Shown here: one piece after another, positions 35,801-45,399 of the stretch
How positions within the stretch are numbered: the stretch's first letter is position 1
How the letters are laid out: every line of letters starts with the position of its first letter
Assembly: GCF_003589595.1 (NCBI RefSeq)
Contig: NW_020654422.1
Span: forward strand, 19,153,317-19,217,316
Direction: 5' to 3'
DNA length: 64,000 nucleotides
Source of the DNA: Hyposmocoma kahamanoa
Taxonomy: Eukaryota > Arthropoda > Insecta > Lepidoptera > Cosmopterigidae
Notes under the pieces: model-generated
What the model saw: the letters and a program-made list of their open reading frames with translations, nothing else
What the model was told of the DNA's origin: nothing
Databases searched by the model: none
Program-made: the position numbers and the translations under genes

Positions 35801-37323
35801 AGGAGTTACCATGCAAGGCGCGTCACGCACCGACGCAAGACGTCAGGGCGGAGTTCATGTTGATTATTGTTGTGAGAGCCGATCCGGTGACACCCACTTG
35901 TGCCAGTCTATCCCGAAACAGCAGACCAAATTGTTGGAGCATTGGAAGCGCCGATAACTGGAAGTAGAAATCGGTCAATGTTTCAATGTTATTTATTCAT
36001 TGAATACAAAAAGTCAGACGGTCCACTTGATGGAAAGTGGCTACCACCGCCTAGTGGTGAATTCGCGTAAAGTGGCAAAGCTGTGCTCGGCAATTCATAT
36101 TCCTATTCTTACACTTGGCAATCTCCATGAAAAAATTATTATTAGGTAAAGGGTCAATTCCTGTCGCTTGTAGAGTTTGTTACGGGCAAACGAAGTATGT
36201 CTTTACAAATTATTGTAGGCTGTGACTATCCCAGTTTTCACATTTCAGTTGTTACATTTTCTTGTCTTACGATACCTGCGCTCAATAATATTTTATTTTG
36301 TATTTACCATATGATTGAATGTGGATTTGTTTTGTTCAACTTGTACACCAAAATAAAGAGTTCTTAAGTTTTCGCTAAAGATATAAATCGCGTGTACTTG
36401 TGTTTTCAAACAAACCAACAATTCGGACCCTTTACAAGTATCATGGTCACGGCTAACTGATTTCCATTATTAAATAATAAACTTAATAAAAAATCATATT
36501 CTTAAGGCCCCTTTTCCTCCGAGGTTTTGACTAGCTAGGTACGCCACTGTTGCGATAAGGGAGAATATTAATATTACGAATATGTTGCCGTGGGATACAA
36601 GATCATAAGTTTTCTGTGTCAGTGATTGTTCGGGCAGATAGACCTGATAAACCGAGGGTCAGAATCGATTAAAAATATGTATGACAAGACTTGGTGGAAT
36701 TTTTAATGTTTATTAGACAGACAAAGGGAACAGAATCAAACAAACGATTTATCAGATAGATATCGATGCTGGTACATGGGCACAAATGGGCTTATCTACG
36801 TTTGTCTACTAACACAAGGACTAAAGACGATAACCTACTAAGTGATGTCTCTTTACAAAGAACTCAAAAAATGATCGCGAGTTTTATCGTAGCACCGCTG
36901 TCTGAATCATATCTGCTGTCTTTTGCGTTTTAGGTACTTGAACTGCTACAAATTATCTACAAATTTCACCGGGTATATTATATATTTTCTAAGGATAGTT
37001 TCATCATTTCCTCTTTTGCACACCAGCTCAATCCGTCCTGTGCGAGTCTCTTCCACAGTCTTCCTGCCACCCCGACGAAATCGTCCGACTACCTAGCAGG
37101 TGGTGGTCTGCCTCGAGGACGTCTAGCTCCTATCAAGTACCATTCAGTGATCGCCTTGGTCCAGTAAAATAAAATGTTCAATTTTGAATAGATATTATGT
37201 AGAAATAAAACTTACATTTGACAAACCAGCAGCTAACACGATCATCCAACCCCAGCCGCCGTCGGGAGGGATGAATTCGCCTTCTTTCTTCAATCTAGAC
37301 TTTATTTCTTTTGGCTTTGCCAT
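29866..37323 (-). CDS. Monocarboxylate transporter-like (SLC16/MFS) protein 2 with giant central loop, 789 aa, six exons
   Basis: Exons in transcription order: 37323-37216, 35957-35831, 35009-34866, 34655-33003, 32181-31990, 30011-29866. They total 2370 nt, all GT/AG with matching phases. The N-terminus carries PPDGGWGWMIV, the SLC16 signature, and TYWKKRRRLATGLSWTTTG is the second family motif. The last exon starts GWIYESART and ends in a Lys/Glu-rich tail. The usual 6+6 membrane layout is split by a loop of roughly 370 residues (about 212-580), rich in Ser, Lys, Glu and Asn. It contains a duplicated ~41-residue unit and many possible phosphosites (RKSST), followed by an acidic block (DLDDDVFEYSDDKKQDENLDDEE). 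Substrate unknown. Introns hold a P-like MITE, a LINE relic and a SINE. A possible poly(A) signal (minus-strand AATAAA) is at 29703-29708. Confidence 0.88.
30485..30612 (+). mobile_element. LINE 3' UTR fragment
   Basis: GCAAAGCCCTTGCAGGGTTC and the AATAAAGCACTTGATTTGAT tail resemble the LINE 3' ends at 63210 and 9930. Lies in the last intron of transporter 2. Confidence 0.5.
30904..31280. mobile_element. P-element-like MITE carrying a THAP fragment, copy 1
   Basis: The 377-bp element has perfect 22-bp terminal inverted repeats beginning CTTAGAATAATAACGCAT and a subterminal inverted repeat AAGTGAGGCAAA. It is flanked by perfect 8-bp duplications GATACATG (30896-30903 and 31281-31288). Terminal plus subterminal inverted repeats and an 8-bp TSD is the P-element layout. 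Its interior encodes the first part of a THAP zinc finger. It lies in the last intron of transporter 2. Confidence 0.85.
31048..31170 (+). pseudogene. THAP zinc-finger N-terminal fragment inside the P-like MITE
   Basis: The 40-codon frame starts MTKCAVNECKNTSY and continues to NITFHKE before a stop at 31168-31170. C-x4-C after a short N-terminus, followed by a TFH-K stretch, is the opening of the C2CH THAP DNA-binding domain used by P-element transposases and THAP proteins. The second Cys/His pair and everything after are missing, so it cannot fold as a complete finger. It is best read as the leftover first exon of a deleted autonomous transposase. Confidence 0.65.
32253..32850 (-). pseudogene. 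RTE-like LINE C-terminal relic in transporter 2 intron
   Basis: On the minus strand the frame 32830-32570 reads KELVYLGSMFRCDGRYESDI and VLVPTLMYGSERW. After a frameshift come LAVEMRALRNMAGVT and then, in a third frame, KLRNSVIKELCGVEEDVV and FGHLERMN. This matches the C-terminal part of endonuclease/reverse transcriptase LINEs common in Lepidoptera. The 3' end has a (TATA) tail near 32255. It lies in the intron 32182-33002. Confidence 0.75.
33865..34107 (-). repeat. Internal ~41-codon duplication in the loop of transporter 2
   Basis: Two consecutive units share the pattern TNL.EN.SRKSST.YL.ESKKNS..NLGAL. The first runs about 34107-33983, the second about 33982-33865. Both units are Ser/Lys-rich and uncharged-to-basic. 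The match at both residue and DNA level indicates a recent in-frame tandem duplication. Confidence 0.8.
34735..34822 (-). mobile_element. tRNA-like SINE head in transporter 2 intron
   Basis: On the minus strand GCCTCCGTGGTCGAGTGGAT forms an A-box-like head, and GAGATCCCGAGCTC occupies the B-box position in a degenerate form. It lies in the 210-bp intron 34656-34865. Confidence 0.5.
35260..35770. repeat. GC-rich repeat-like insert in transporter 2 intron
   Basis: Base composition differs sharply from the flanking intron: CTGCCTGCACAGGGACCTCA, GGTGCACCGCGCGTCTCCAC, GTCGGTAGATAGGGCAGACA. Probably a LINE or LTR-element fragment, but no open frame or end could be identified. Confidence 0.45.
36360..36465 (+). 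repeat. R2 repeat copy in transporter 2 intron
   Basis: GTTCTTAAGTTTTCGC, AAATCGCGTGTACTTGTGTT and CCCTTTACAAGTATCATGGT match R2 with divergence. Confidence 0.6.
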
Positions 37324-38462
37324 TTTCTGTAAATAAGTTATTTTAAAACTGCTATTATTTCTATTAGTTGCTATTACGGTGCTTCTTTTGTTGCCGAGTG
37401 CAATACGATTTATTAAAGAGTCAAAAATTTACTATTCACTGTTTGCACATATATATAATAAATAGGAGTATGTTGTTCGACGATGTTCTACGTACACTGA
37501 TACTGTGAAGTCCCAACCTTTTTATAAATATCATTCGCCAACCTACGATAAGAGTAATCACGCAGAAGGAACGATTCCAAGAATTACTTTCATGAATAGT
37601 GCGGTAGTACTATTCATGTTGATGAGTATTTTATTTATTTACTTAACACAAAAAGTAAATTATTTGTTTCATTTAAGATACCAATGAGTCAATGAGGAAG
37701 TATGCACAATACACACAGAACGATATGGTTGAGATGTTTTTTAACGACTTCAAAAATAAGGAGGAGGATATTCCGACATTTGTGAACCGATTTCCGTGAT
37801 ATTCAGCAGTGATCCCATTCAAATTTGGAGAAATTATTCCACCTTTAAGAATGGCGATTAGGGGATGAATCCCGGTTATAGGATTTCAAATACTTTCCGT
37901 TTTAAGCGACACGCCTGTCCATAACAGTAACAGTGCCAATCAGAGCTTTAAATCACAAAGATATTAGGAACACTGCCACTGCGCCCGTTGTTGACAAGTC
38001 CCATGTGTTTGTAAGTCTGTAATTTCATCAGCACCCTTACCCTCCCAAATCATAACGCAGTAATGCTCACGTTACTGATTGGCGACAGAAATACACTCGA
38101 GAGCAATGAATCCGGGTCACTTAAAGAATCCAAAAAATCTCGGAAAGTAAGAATGCTAGGTTAATGCAATAAATTGTATTTAATAGACAATTTAATACTC
38201 CTTAAATGAAAGTAAAAAAAATATGAGTCACCATACATTTTATTTACACAAAATTACATAAAGAAAAAAAACTGCTGATATCTCCTTAAAACAAAAATAG
38301 AAAACATGAAATTTTTGAACTTTATTACGATTTTCTTGAATTTTAATACTTCGTATTGCCTCCTCGTGCTTCCATTATTGCGTTTAGGCGGTTTGGCATG
38401 CTGTACACCAAGTTCCTTATACGATTTTGGGGAATATCCTCCCATTCCTCTGTGAGAGCAAT

Positions 38463-39362
38463 TTAGAGCTCACGAAGCGTGATTGGGGGAGGGTTTCGTT
38501 GTTTTACGCATCTCCCTAGCTCGTCCCAAGCATGCTCGATCGGGTTGATGTCCGGGCTGCGCGCTGGCCACTCCATACAAGTAATGTTCATCTCTTGAAG
38601 GTAGTCATTTACAATCCTACCTGTATGAGGTCGGGCATTGTCATGCATAAATATAGCATCCTCACCAAAATTGACCATAAATGGACCAACGTGTTCATTG
38701 AGGATTGCATCTACATATCTTTCGCTAGTTAAAGAGCCGTTTTCTATGATCACCAGCTCTGTGCGACTTTCAGAAGAAATTCCGGCCCACACGAGTACAG
38801 ACCCACCACCGTAGGCTACTTTTTCTTCGATGCATGCTTGCTTGAATCTTTCCCCTGGTCTTCTATACACTCTGTGTCTTCCATCGTGCTTGTAGAGAAT
38901 AAATTTTGATTCGTCGGAGAACATAACTTTCGACCAATCTTCAATACTCCAATTTACGTGGTTCTGGGCATATCTTAGTCTTGAAATACGATGCCCACGC
39001 TCCAGTTTAGGGCCGTTTGCAGGTCTAAGGGGTTTTAAGTTAGATTCAGCAAGCCGACGTCTTACTGTCCATGCACTTGGGTTACTTCCTCCGAGGCGTC
39101 GAAACTGATTTGTGAGTTCAGCTCCTGTGGGAAAGCGATTTCGATGCATGGTGGTCACCAAGTATCGGTCTTCTCGTGCTGTGGTACACCTAGTTCTGCC
39201 CGTTCCTGGTCTGCGTAGGTTAGAACCAGTTTCTTCGTAACGTCGGAGAACTCTTTGTACTGTTGACAGCGACACACCGACAGTCCTGGCTGTATCGCGC
39301 TGACTCCGGCCAGTTTCCACCAATGTAAGTATTCTGGTGCATTCTTCAAGTGTAAGCGACAT
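38463..39362 (-). pseudogene. Tc1-type transposase with premature stop (DD34E)
   Basis: This cut-and-paste DNA transposase binds its element's inverted repeats and cuts at TA. The frame starts at 39362 with a paired-like helix-turn-helix N-terminus (GRSQRDTARTVGVSLSTVQR) and a GRTR-type linker. The catalytic triad is visible as FSDESKF (D), MHDNARPH (D) and INPIEHAWDEL (E), with 34 residues between the second D and the E, as in Tc1. The frame stops at TAA (38463-38465) after 299 residues, but the same frame continues cleanly for about 43 more codons (IALTEEW... to GGNTKY, stop near 38340) containing the usual Tc1 C-terminus. A single nonsense change therefore truncates an otherwise full-length protein. 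Confidence 0.88.
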
Positions 39363-39584
39363 GATTTCAGCTTAAATAATGAATATTAAGCACTATCAAC
39401 ATGGTTTATGTACCCACATAAATGACAGATTACAAACAAAAGCAAAAACAAATGCTGTAATTTCGTAGTTCCATCTTCGAAAGTGTTCCCTTTTCATATT
39501 TGATTTTTTTATGATATAACTTTACAATAACTAAAAAGTTTTAATACCTTCATTTAAGGAGTATTAAATTGTCTATTAAATACA

Positions 39585-39810
39585 TTGACTTACAAATAAA
39601 TGGACGACGGGTCTAATACAAAAACCACGAAAAAAATGTCCCAAGTCAATCTATTCGAAATTTAAATTGTTATGTCATCGCAGTATCGCGCTGTCCGTAG
39701 AACAAATGAAGACTAAAGCGGAGTGTCGCGCTCTGTATACGATTTTAGCGCCTTACAAGTGCGGACACTTTTTAGCGCGGACCCGACGTCCATATAATTG
39801 TAAGTCAATG
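39585..39810. mobile_element. MITE (CATTGACTTACAA family) with 8-bp TSD, copy 1
   Basis: The 226-bp element has imperfect inverted ends CATTGACTTACAA...TTGTAAGTCAATG (about 26 bp with mismatches). It is flanked by perfect 8-bp direct repeats ATTAAATA (39577-39584 and 39811-39818). It sits in the right inverted repeat of the Tc1 element. An 8-bp duplication fits hAT or P superfamilies; no coding capacity is seen. Confidence 0.85.
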
Positions 39811-40249
39811 ATTAAATACAATTTATTGCATTAACCTAGCATTTTTAGTGTCCGAGATTTTTCGGATTCTTTTAGTGACCCGGATTCATTGCTCTCGAGT
39901 GTAGGTAAAGTGGCATTATTGCCCTGGACGAACGAATTCACAAGGGCCTCTACTGCTACTAAACCGTTAACCAATTTCAATAAAACTTGACACATAGATA
40001 CATGTAATTCCAATTAAAATAAAATGTTATGGTGACTTAAAGCTGATCTGAGGACGGAAATGGCAGACAGGTGAGAGGAACTTCTTAACCGTGTCTGTAC
40101 AAAAAAGCTGCCACCTTATGTTTGAGCTCATTTGATTAGTTTTGACGAGGACTTCCATATACGTTTCAGTTATCGTTGAAGAGACCGCAGTAAAACTTAT
40201 TGTTCTATAAAAATACCGACCTCAAAAGTTCGATTATCCGGTTTCGCTG

Positions 40250-40690
40250 TGTTCGTTTACTGCGAATGCTGTAGAAATGAGAGTTTTGCGCTATATGTGA
40301 AGTATCACTCTTAAAGATAGAATGCTGAATAGTATAGTAAGAGAGCGTTGTAGTATGAAAGATTATGTAGTGACAAGGATAGAGAAAAAAATGCTTTGAT
40401 GGTTTGGCCATGTAGAAAGAATGAATGTTGGTAGATTGACGGCACAAATTTTAAGGCGAACGTGGATGGAAGCGTGGGGAGAGGTATACCGCGGCGAATA
40501 TATCTCAATCAGATTGAGGATGTCCTTAAAAAAGGCTGCGTTAAAAGTACCAGGAATAAACGGGCATGTATGAAGAGATTGATGTGAGCGGAAGAGGCGA
40601 AGGAGGTTTTTCAGGAGCGTATCAAGTGGAGGTTAGGGAGAGTTAGTGGAGTTAGGGAAATAGGCTTGATGATATGTATGTGTATAATTA
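40250..40690 (+). pseudogene. RTE-like LINE C-terminal relic
   Basis: Plus-strand segments RMLNSIVRERCSMKDYVVTR, WFGHVERMNVGRLTAQILRR, NQIEDVLKKGCVKSTRNKRA and AEEAKEVFQERIKWRLGRV lie in order across several frames. This is the typical RTE-type tail. Stops and frameshifts show it is dead. Confidence 0.7.
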
Positions 40691-41029
40691 TAATAATATG
40701 TTTTGTTCTTGACGTGTAGCGTTACAACTTTTGTTTCAATACCTCTTAGAATGTTTACGCACTACGTCCTATTCACTTCACTTCACTTTTTATTTTTATG
40801 GCTCCATCATTATGAGAAATGATGATTTTGCCAATGTCACGGTTGAAAGAAAAAAAAAACAAAACAAAAAAAATACGCTGATCTCTAATAGGACATTAAC
40901 CGGTGTTGATGAGTTGTCCACGGGAGTACTCAGTTGAGTATCTAAAACGAAAGACAACACAAACATGTATTTATAAATATATGTTATTTAAGTGGATAAA
41001 TTTACATAGAGTAACAATATGGGGGGAGA

Positions 41030-41345
41030 ACACTAAAGTTAAGAGGTTATGTTAATGGGGCGGGGGAATTTTGGAGGAAGTAAGTTATAAAGTGGAACAG
41101 CAATATTAGGGCAATTGAAAAAAATGTGTTCTAAGGTACCATCTTCTAAGCCGCACTCGCACAGAGAGTGATCTCGGACTCTGATTTTACGCAAAAATAA
41201 AGCGCAAACGTATAATGGTGGAAGTGATGTTTTTAGGCAAATCGCGACGTTTAAAAAACCAGGGTTTAGTGGGTAGATTTGGTTGGAGGTTACCATAGTG
41301 TCTACCAACAGTTTGTCGTGATTCCTGTCATAGGTCCGACCAGGA
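41030..41345 (-). pseudogene. LINE ORF2 C-terminal fragment
   Basis: The reading frame 41308-41039 contains LCECGLEDGTLEHIFFNCPN and YNLLPPKFPRPINITS. This is the same tail seen in the LINE at 50835-51173, in the opposite orientation. 5'-truncated relic. Confidence 0.75.
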
Positions 41346-42965
41346 GGCTAGCATTTGGGGTTTGGTCATGGCGAGCAGATCTTTGGGAAAGCGCTTATAC
41401 GTCCTATTCGTATCGTTCCGAATCCGAGAAATGACGTTTTGAAATGTCAAAGGGATAACTTATCGCTAGGTGTACATGCAATATTCGGAGTGCGCTTAAG
41501 CTTTCTGTATACCTAGTATATTAAAGTTCCCAAATTTCTTATTACCTATACAATATTTTCATGATGTGATTTCACAAAATTTTGAGATTGGTTTTTTTCA
41601 TAAAAAGTTATTATTATAGACCTCAAACTCACCGGATGTTTACGGTCATTCTCGGACTAGTTAGTGTTCACTATCTAATTTCCGAGGAAATTTTTATTAT
41701 TTAAATATTCAAGTAGGTATATTATCGTCTTTTTATCGATAGAAAAACTTTAAGATAAAAAATCGAATACTTAAATAATAAAAATTGCCACGGAAATTAA
41801 GTAGTGAACACTAGGCCGAGACTGATTGGTTAACGACATTGTGGCCGACGGTAACTCACTCTTCTGTTGAATAAACATAGATTCGCACCATTAGTGCAAT
41901 AAGGCCACAATTGCAAACTGGCAACTCTTCAGGAGGGAGGTTTAACATTTCTGCGAACGAAATCAGTCGATTGTTTGTGCTTACATAGGAGAGCTATAAA
42001 GTTTCACATATCGCACTGCCATTCAATATATGTAAAATCCAAGATTATGCCGTTGCTGAATGTAAAATTGGATTCTTGGATTCTACACGTTAATAAGACT
42101 GTCGTTGATATATAATAAGAAACAATTAAAAGATCTCCTCTTAACTCAACATGAGTCCAACTTTTTGTGAGCTAGTTCTGGACAAAATTTTATTTTCTAA
42201 TACATTTGGCAAGTAGAAAATTGATAACATGTCTGTGTAAAAATTTTAACCTATACATAAATTTTAAAATTTTTTCACCGGAAATGAGTAATTCGTTTTT
42301 CATCGATTAATACACTATTGCATTAACAGTGGGATATATGTATACATAATATTTTTCATGTAGTTCATGTTATGTCATGACTTTCAAGTGATAAAAGCAC
42401 TTTTGACGAAAGTTCACAGATTGTAACTTTCGCAAAACACAGTGTTAAAAATTAAGTTCGATTTCATATTACACCTACTCGACGCCATGTTGTTCTTAGT
42501 AAATTAACGCACCATATTAATAACTACTAGTGCATGATAATAATAAACAATTACACGTTTTGTTTATTTATTTATTTAAAATAATCACATGAAAGATAAT
42601 GTGTTAATACTATCGATAATAGAGCTTACGCTCTTGGAGATAAAAGATGTTGTAGATCGATTAATTTACTACTAATAATATCGGATTAAATCGATGTTTA
42701 TAAAAGAAATTGTTACCATTTTATCTACTCTAAGTATTCCTGGAAATGACTTCATGCAACAAATGGAAGTGACCAATACTGAGCTTCTGGAACGATTCAA
42801 TTAGATTTCAATCGTCAATGTAATCGGCTTATCATGTTCGATGTTTATTGGGTAACGCCTTTTCTATTCGGCTGCCCCATGGCTGCCCGATAACAAAACA
42901 TAGTAAGTGCTTTAGACAAAATTTCACAGGAGAGCCCTAAAACACAAATCAATGTCGCCTTTTAA

Positions 42966-43155
42966 CTACCTCCGTGGCCGAATGGTTACCATGCCGGACT
43001 GCCACGCAGAGGTCCCAGGCCGTGAGAAATATTTGTATGGCCTATATTTATTTCTATTGTGAGTTTGGGTGTAATTTGTGTGTGTCCATGGCACCCGCGA
43101 CACAGGGATTTCCTATGTTGAGTGTGTGCGTTATTTATTTATGTATTTACTTTTT
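42966..43155 (+). mobile_element. tRNA-derived SINE, copy 2
   Basis: The head and body match those of the 14352 copy, but a short deletion removes the B box (CCCAGG joins directly to CCGTGAG). The tail is (TTAT)n. Confidence 0.75.
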
Positions 43156-43595
43156 AATGTAAAAAGTATTAGAAGTAGGTACAAATTTAATCAACGAATA
43201 TATTGATGTCACAAAAATGATCACAATTTATATATTACATCAGATGGCCCATCTGCCCCGAGCGCTTAAGTACCTAAATCAGTTGGTTAACTTTGACTCC
43301 TCGTTGGATCTTTTTGCATGCTCAGAATCGAAATCATGTTTTCCACAAGACACTATCTGGAGTCCCTGACCGGAGACAGCAGTATTACGTAATAGGTATT
43401 ACGTGCTTATTTAAAATGTAATAACGAAATGGATTTGTTTATTTTTTCATTAATTTGTTATAATTTATTGTTTATTAAATTTTCATATTTTATACAATAT
43501 TGTAATTTACATAATACTTACTATTCGTTCATTTAGCTTTGAGTCTTACTATTGCGTTTGGATCGACTGTAAACAATATGTTTTTTTATACTAGC

Positions 43596-43806
43596 AAGTA
43601 ACGGGACGAACAAGTCGTGCGTCTGATGGTAAGCTACAGGCCTGTCCATAACAGTTGCAGTGCCAGTCAGAGCTTTAAATCGCAAAGTTCTGAGGGGCAC
43701 TGCCACTTCCCCCGTCACATGTGCCTGTAATTTCACCAGTACCCTGACCCTTCAAAACTGGAACACAGTAATGCTGACATTACTGCTTGGCGGCAGAAAT
43801 AGGTAA
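43596..43806 (+). repeat. R1 repeat copy
   Basis: Runs from GTAACGGGACGAACAAGTCG to GGCGGCAGAAATAGGTAAAT; the last section is missing. Confidence 0.75.
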
Positions 43807-43844
43807 ATAAATAAATACATATTTTATACCCCTTACTAACTTTA

Positions 43845-44035
43845 AACATTTATGCACATAAGTAAAGTTACTGTAGCAGTCAGAATCAAAACACAGTATG
43901 ATTATTTAATTTAGTTATTGCATTAGAAAAATTGGAATAAAATTAGATTTTATTTAACTAATTAAATTAATAAAGCGACCAGGGTTTTCAGTATCAGTAA
44001 ACTTTAATATCCATTAATTGCCAATCCAAATGTGT
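43845..44035 (+). repeat. Repeat R4, adjacent to mariner
   Basis: Shares AATTTAGTTATTGCATTAGA and TTTCAGTATCAGTAAACTT with the complement of 61940-62110. Diverged. Confidence 0.5.
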
Positions 44036-44082
44036 AACAAGGCGCTGACTGATCACGAACCAGACTTTTTCTTTAAATAATA

Positions 44083-45360
44083 GGGGTTAAAGTATGAAAT
44101 TGCCGATTTGTACTGAAAATCTAAATTGTTTATTTTTTAAATTTTTAACAAATTTATTTAATCAAAATAGTTGCCATTATTATCTATACATTGCTGCCAT
44201 CTAATGGGAAGGTTATTAATGCCTTTGCGATAGAACTCCGACGATCTAGACTGCACAAACTGTGTGAAAGCATTTTGTACTGCCTCCTGGGAAGAAAACT
44301 TCTTGTCACGTAGATAATTGTCCAAATCACGAAAAAAATGGTAGTCCGTTGGAGCAAGGTCTGGTGAATACGGAGGATGACGAATGGTTTCTAACTGCAG
44401 TTCCTGAAGGGTCAAAATGGTTTCTCGTGCTGTGTGAGGTCTCGCGTTGTCGTGGAGCAATAATGGTGAAGATCGATTCATGAGTCGGGGCTGTTTTACT
44501 GCTAGTTTTGTCAACATGGTTCGGAGTTCGGCACAATAGACATCTGCCGTTATTGCTTGACCAGATCGGAGAAAACTATAGTGAATAACACCATACTGAG
44601 ACCACCAAACAGTTACCATTACCTTTTTATTGGTAAGTTTTGCTTTAGGACACTGTTGTGGCATTTGACCTGGGGTCAGCCATTGCATTTTTCTTTTCCG
44701 GTTATCATAAAGAATCCACTTTTCATCACATGTTACAATTCGATCCAATATTCCTTCATTTCTGTACCGGTTCAACAAGGCAACACAAGTTTCAACACGC
44801 GTTTCTTTCTGCAGATCAGTCAAATCATGAGGCACCCATTTTTCGTATTTTTTTATTTTATTGATTTGACGCAATTGAGTCAATATTGTGGGTAAGGTAA
44901 CGTTAAGCCATGCCGCTAATTCCTGGGTAGTTTGACTAGGATCGGCTTCCACTATTTCTCTTAATTCATCGTTATTCACCTGTGTGGGCGGTCTTCCTCG
45001 TGGCTCGTTCTTTAAGTCGAAATTTCCATCACGAAAGCGTTTAAACCAAAATCGCACGGTGCGTTCATTAGTAGACCCCTCTCCAAACGCAGCATTGATA
45101 TTGCGGGCTGTTTCTGCCGCGTTAGTTCCGCGTCGGAACTCGTATTCAAAAATCACTCGAATTTTCGCAGCATCCATCTTTCTTGTCTAAATTGAATAAC
45201 AAAAACAATTGAAAGTCGATATTCAAATGTTTCAAATTTAAAAAAAAAAATCACAGAAACCATTTGAAAAAAGTTTCATTCGAAAACCTCAAACCATGAA
45301 GATTCTATGAAAATTCAAAGAACCTATTGCAATAAAACGGCAATTTCATACTTTAACCCC
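44083..45360 (-). mobile_element. Mariner element, apparently complete
   Basis: The 1278-bp element has perfect 23-bp inverted repeats (GGGGTTAAAGTATGAAATTG plus CCG), flanked by TA at 44081-44082 and 45361-45362. It holds one uninterrupted transposase frame. The size is the canonical ~1.3 kb of mariner. Confidence 0.9.
44158..45177 (-). CDS. Mariner transposase, full-length (339 aa, DD34D)
   Basis: The enzyme catalyses cut-and-paste transposition at TA targets. The frame is intact from MDAAKIRVIFEYEF to a stop at 44158. It has an N-terminal double helix-turn-helix region (SQTTQELAAWLNVTLPTI) with the linker WVPHDL. The catalytic residues are in VTCDEKWILY (D), LLHDNARPHTA (D) and YSPDLAPTDYHFF (D), with 34 residues between the last two. 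Length matches the ~340-350 aa of the family. With perfect inverted repeats and no frame damage it could still be active or very recently inserted. The start is the only upstream Met in frame and lies about 180 bp inside the element. Confidence 0.92.
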   Translation of the reverse strand: MDAAKIRVIFEYEFRRGTNAAETARNINAAFGEGSTNERTVRFWFKRFRDGNFDLKNEPRGRPPTQVNNDELREIVEADPSQTTQELAAWLNVTLPTILTQLRQINKIKKYEKWVPHDLTDLQKETRVETCVALLNRYRNEGILDRIVTCDEKWILYDNRKRKMQWLTPGQMPQQCPKAKLTNKKVMVTVWWSQYGVIHYSFLRSGQAITADVYCAELRTMLTKLAVKQPRLMNRSSPLLLHDNARPHTARETILTLQELQLETIRHPPYSPDLAPTDYHFFRDLDNYLRDKKFSSQEAVQNAFTQFVQSRSSEFYRKGINNLPIRWQQCIDNNGNYFD

Positions 45361-45399
45361 TAATATATTAGACAATGCCTTTTCAATCTCTCTCTCTCA

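Larger units (their letters stand above)
38094..39901 (-). mobile_element. Tc1-like element with ~121-bp terminal inverted repeats, split by a MITE
   Basis: The ends read CACTCGAGAGCAATGAATCC and its complement, flanked by TA at 38092-38093 and 39902-39903. The left inverted repeat spans about 38094-38214 and the right one about 39547-39901. Ignoring the inserted MITE at 39585-39810 and one copy of its 8-bp duplication, the two arms differ at only a handful of bases. The element interrupts an R1 repeat: R1 sequence stops at 38091 and resumes at 39904 at the same point of its consensus. Confidence 0.85.
37903..39963 (+). repeat. R1 repeat copy split by the Tc1 element
   Basis: R1 runs from 37903 to 38091 (GGCGACAGAAATA) and resumes at 39904 (GGTAAAGTGGC) to 39963. 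The gap is exactly the Tc1 element plus one TA. Confidence 0.8.
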
